From positions 1 to 42,738 of the forward strand of contig JANJXB010000058.1 of NCBI GenBank assembly GCA_024709245.1: a stretch of 42,738 bases of DNA, in the 5' to 3' direction. The translations under genes and the position numbers were made by a program. Shown here in pieces: positions 42,418 through 42,738 of this stretch (the first letter of the stretch is position 1; each line of letters opens with the position of its first letter). Under the pieces are notes generated by a model that saw nothing but the letters and a program-made list of their open reading frames with translations, was not told where the DNA came from and ran no database searches. This DNA comes from Acholeplasmataceae bacterium (GTDB lineage Bacteria; Bacillota_I; Bacilli_A; Acholeplasmatales; Acholeplasmataceae).

Positions 42418-42738
42418 CTAGTTGTTATTCTTGATGAGAGAAATGAGTGAAGCTCTCTTGATTCTAAATGGAGCAAATGCTTCGAAATCAGATGGTGCTA
42501 GTTGTGCCATGAGCAATGGTTGTGCTTGAACGAGTTCATCAACAATGTAGTAAATGATTGTGTTCGAGTTATCAAAGAGTAAATCAGCATCTGCATCAGA
42601 CATGCTCAGGATAGCTCCAATTGTAATACCACCTAGATCAAGTACGCTTGCAATACCTAAAACTTCCATTCCATCGACAACACCTTGCATTTCTGTACGT
42701 TTAATATCATCATTCACTGCAGTTGGATCGTAGTTCAC
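42418..42738 (-). CDS. C-terminal part of an unknown protein (cut by window edge)
   Basis: At least 106 residues to the window edge. The GTG at the very end is the frame's first visible codon, not a proven start, so the protein is probably longer. The visible part is acidic and alanine/leucine-rich, with DPTAVNDDIKRTEMQGVVDGMEVL and LAPSDFEAFAPFRIKRASLISLIKNN. No domain recognised and no membrane segment. It could be the tail of a larger helical or surface protein. A strong terminator follows, which supports that it is a real, expressed gene. Confidence 0.6.
   Translation of the reverse strand: MNYDPTAVNDDIKRTEMQGVVDGMEVLGIASVLDLGGITIGAILSMSDADADLLFDNSNTIIYYIVDELVQAQPLLMAQLAPSDFEAFAPFRIKRASLISLIKNNN

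Noticed and set aside
1-42738. CRISPR array, transposon, prophage, tRNA or rRNA
   Set aside because: No regularly spaced repeats, transposase, phage or RNA-gene patterns were seen; spacers are all under about 200 bases and mostly explained by promoters and terminators.
1-42738. Mycoplasma code (TGA as Trp)
   Set aside because: TGA ends several genes at natural positions and all long frames read through without needing TGA as Trp.

Overview
The window is a gene-dense chromosomal segment of an AT-rich, Gram-positive-type bacterium, probably fermentative. TGA acts as a normal stop (ZIP, UvrB and the second MgtE end in TGA) and no reading frame needs TGA as Trp, so the code is table 11. Ribosome-binding sites are clear (GGAGG/AGGTG) and promoters are sigma-A like, many with an extended -10 (TGnTATAAT). 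The mix of ATP- and PPi-type phosphofructokinases, pyruvate phosphate dikinase, many peptidases, serine dehydratase and DUF2089/SHOCT-like proteins fits a Firmicutes/Mollicutes-related lineage (Acholeplasma/Izemoplasma or Erysipelotrichia-like). That placement is inference, not proof. I see no transposon, prophage, CRISPR array, rRNA or tRNA. No gene-free gap exceeds about 200 bases.

Layout. 1-1.6 kb: Fe(III)-type ABC importer (permease cut by the window edge, plus binding lipoprotein). 1.7-2.4 kb: divergent metallo-beta-lactamase-fold hydrolase. 2.4-7.1 kb, minus: operon of M32 carboxypeptidase, L-serine dehydratase, RlmD/TrmA-type methyltransferase and GNAT. 7.1-11.4 kb, minus: metal operon ZIP - DtxR-family regulator - MgtE - MgtE, with a consensus promoter and a palindromic operator at its start site. 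11.4-14.1 kb: TldD/TldE. 14.2-17.8 kb: heterodimeric ABC exporter. 17.9-19.1 kb: three-gene envelope-stress-like cassette (small membrane protein, DUF2089, SHOCT-like) behind a perfect TTGACA-17-TATAAT promoter. 19.2-20.5 kb: peptidase T. 20.5-25.6 kb: AraC regulator divergent from a GH2 glycosidase and a GPH sugar symporter. 25.7-31.6 kb: Sel1-repeat protein with a small membrane protein, then NptA-type phosphate transporter - UvrB - SGNH hydrolase. 31.7-39.4 kb: central-carbon block with pyruvate kinase, thioesterase, GNAT, PPDK, ATP-PFK and a divergent PPi-PFK. 39.5-42.3 kb: DUF5058 membrane protein, a second unknown membrane protein and an M20 peptidase. 42.4 kb to the end: C-terminal part of an unknown protein.

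How it fits together. Four peptidase systems and serine dehydratase feed amino acids to pyruvate. PPDK, PK and the two PFKs give a glycolysis in which ATP and PPi can be exchanged. The GH2/GPH locus brings in and cleaves a glycoside. The most interesting parts are the self-contained DtxR-controlled metal operon, the DUF5058/membrane/M20 cassette, the DUF2089/SHOCT cassette with nearby palindromes, and a shared palindrome (ATTATGTTATAAT core) over the -10 regions of pyk and the M32 peptidase operon. Several track starts are too long because they run into promoters or ribosome-binding sites, and I corrected these.
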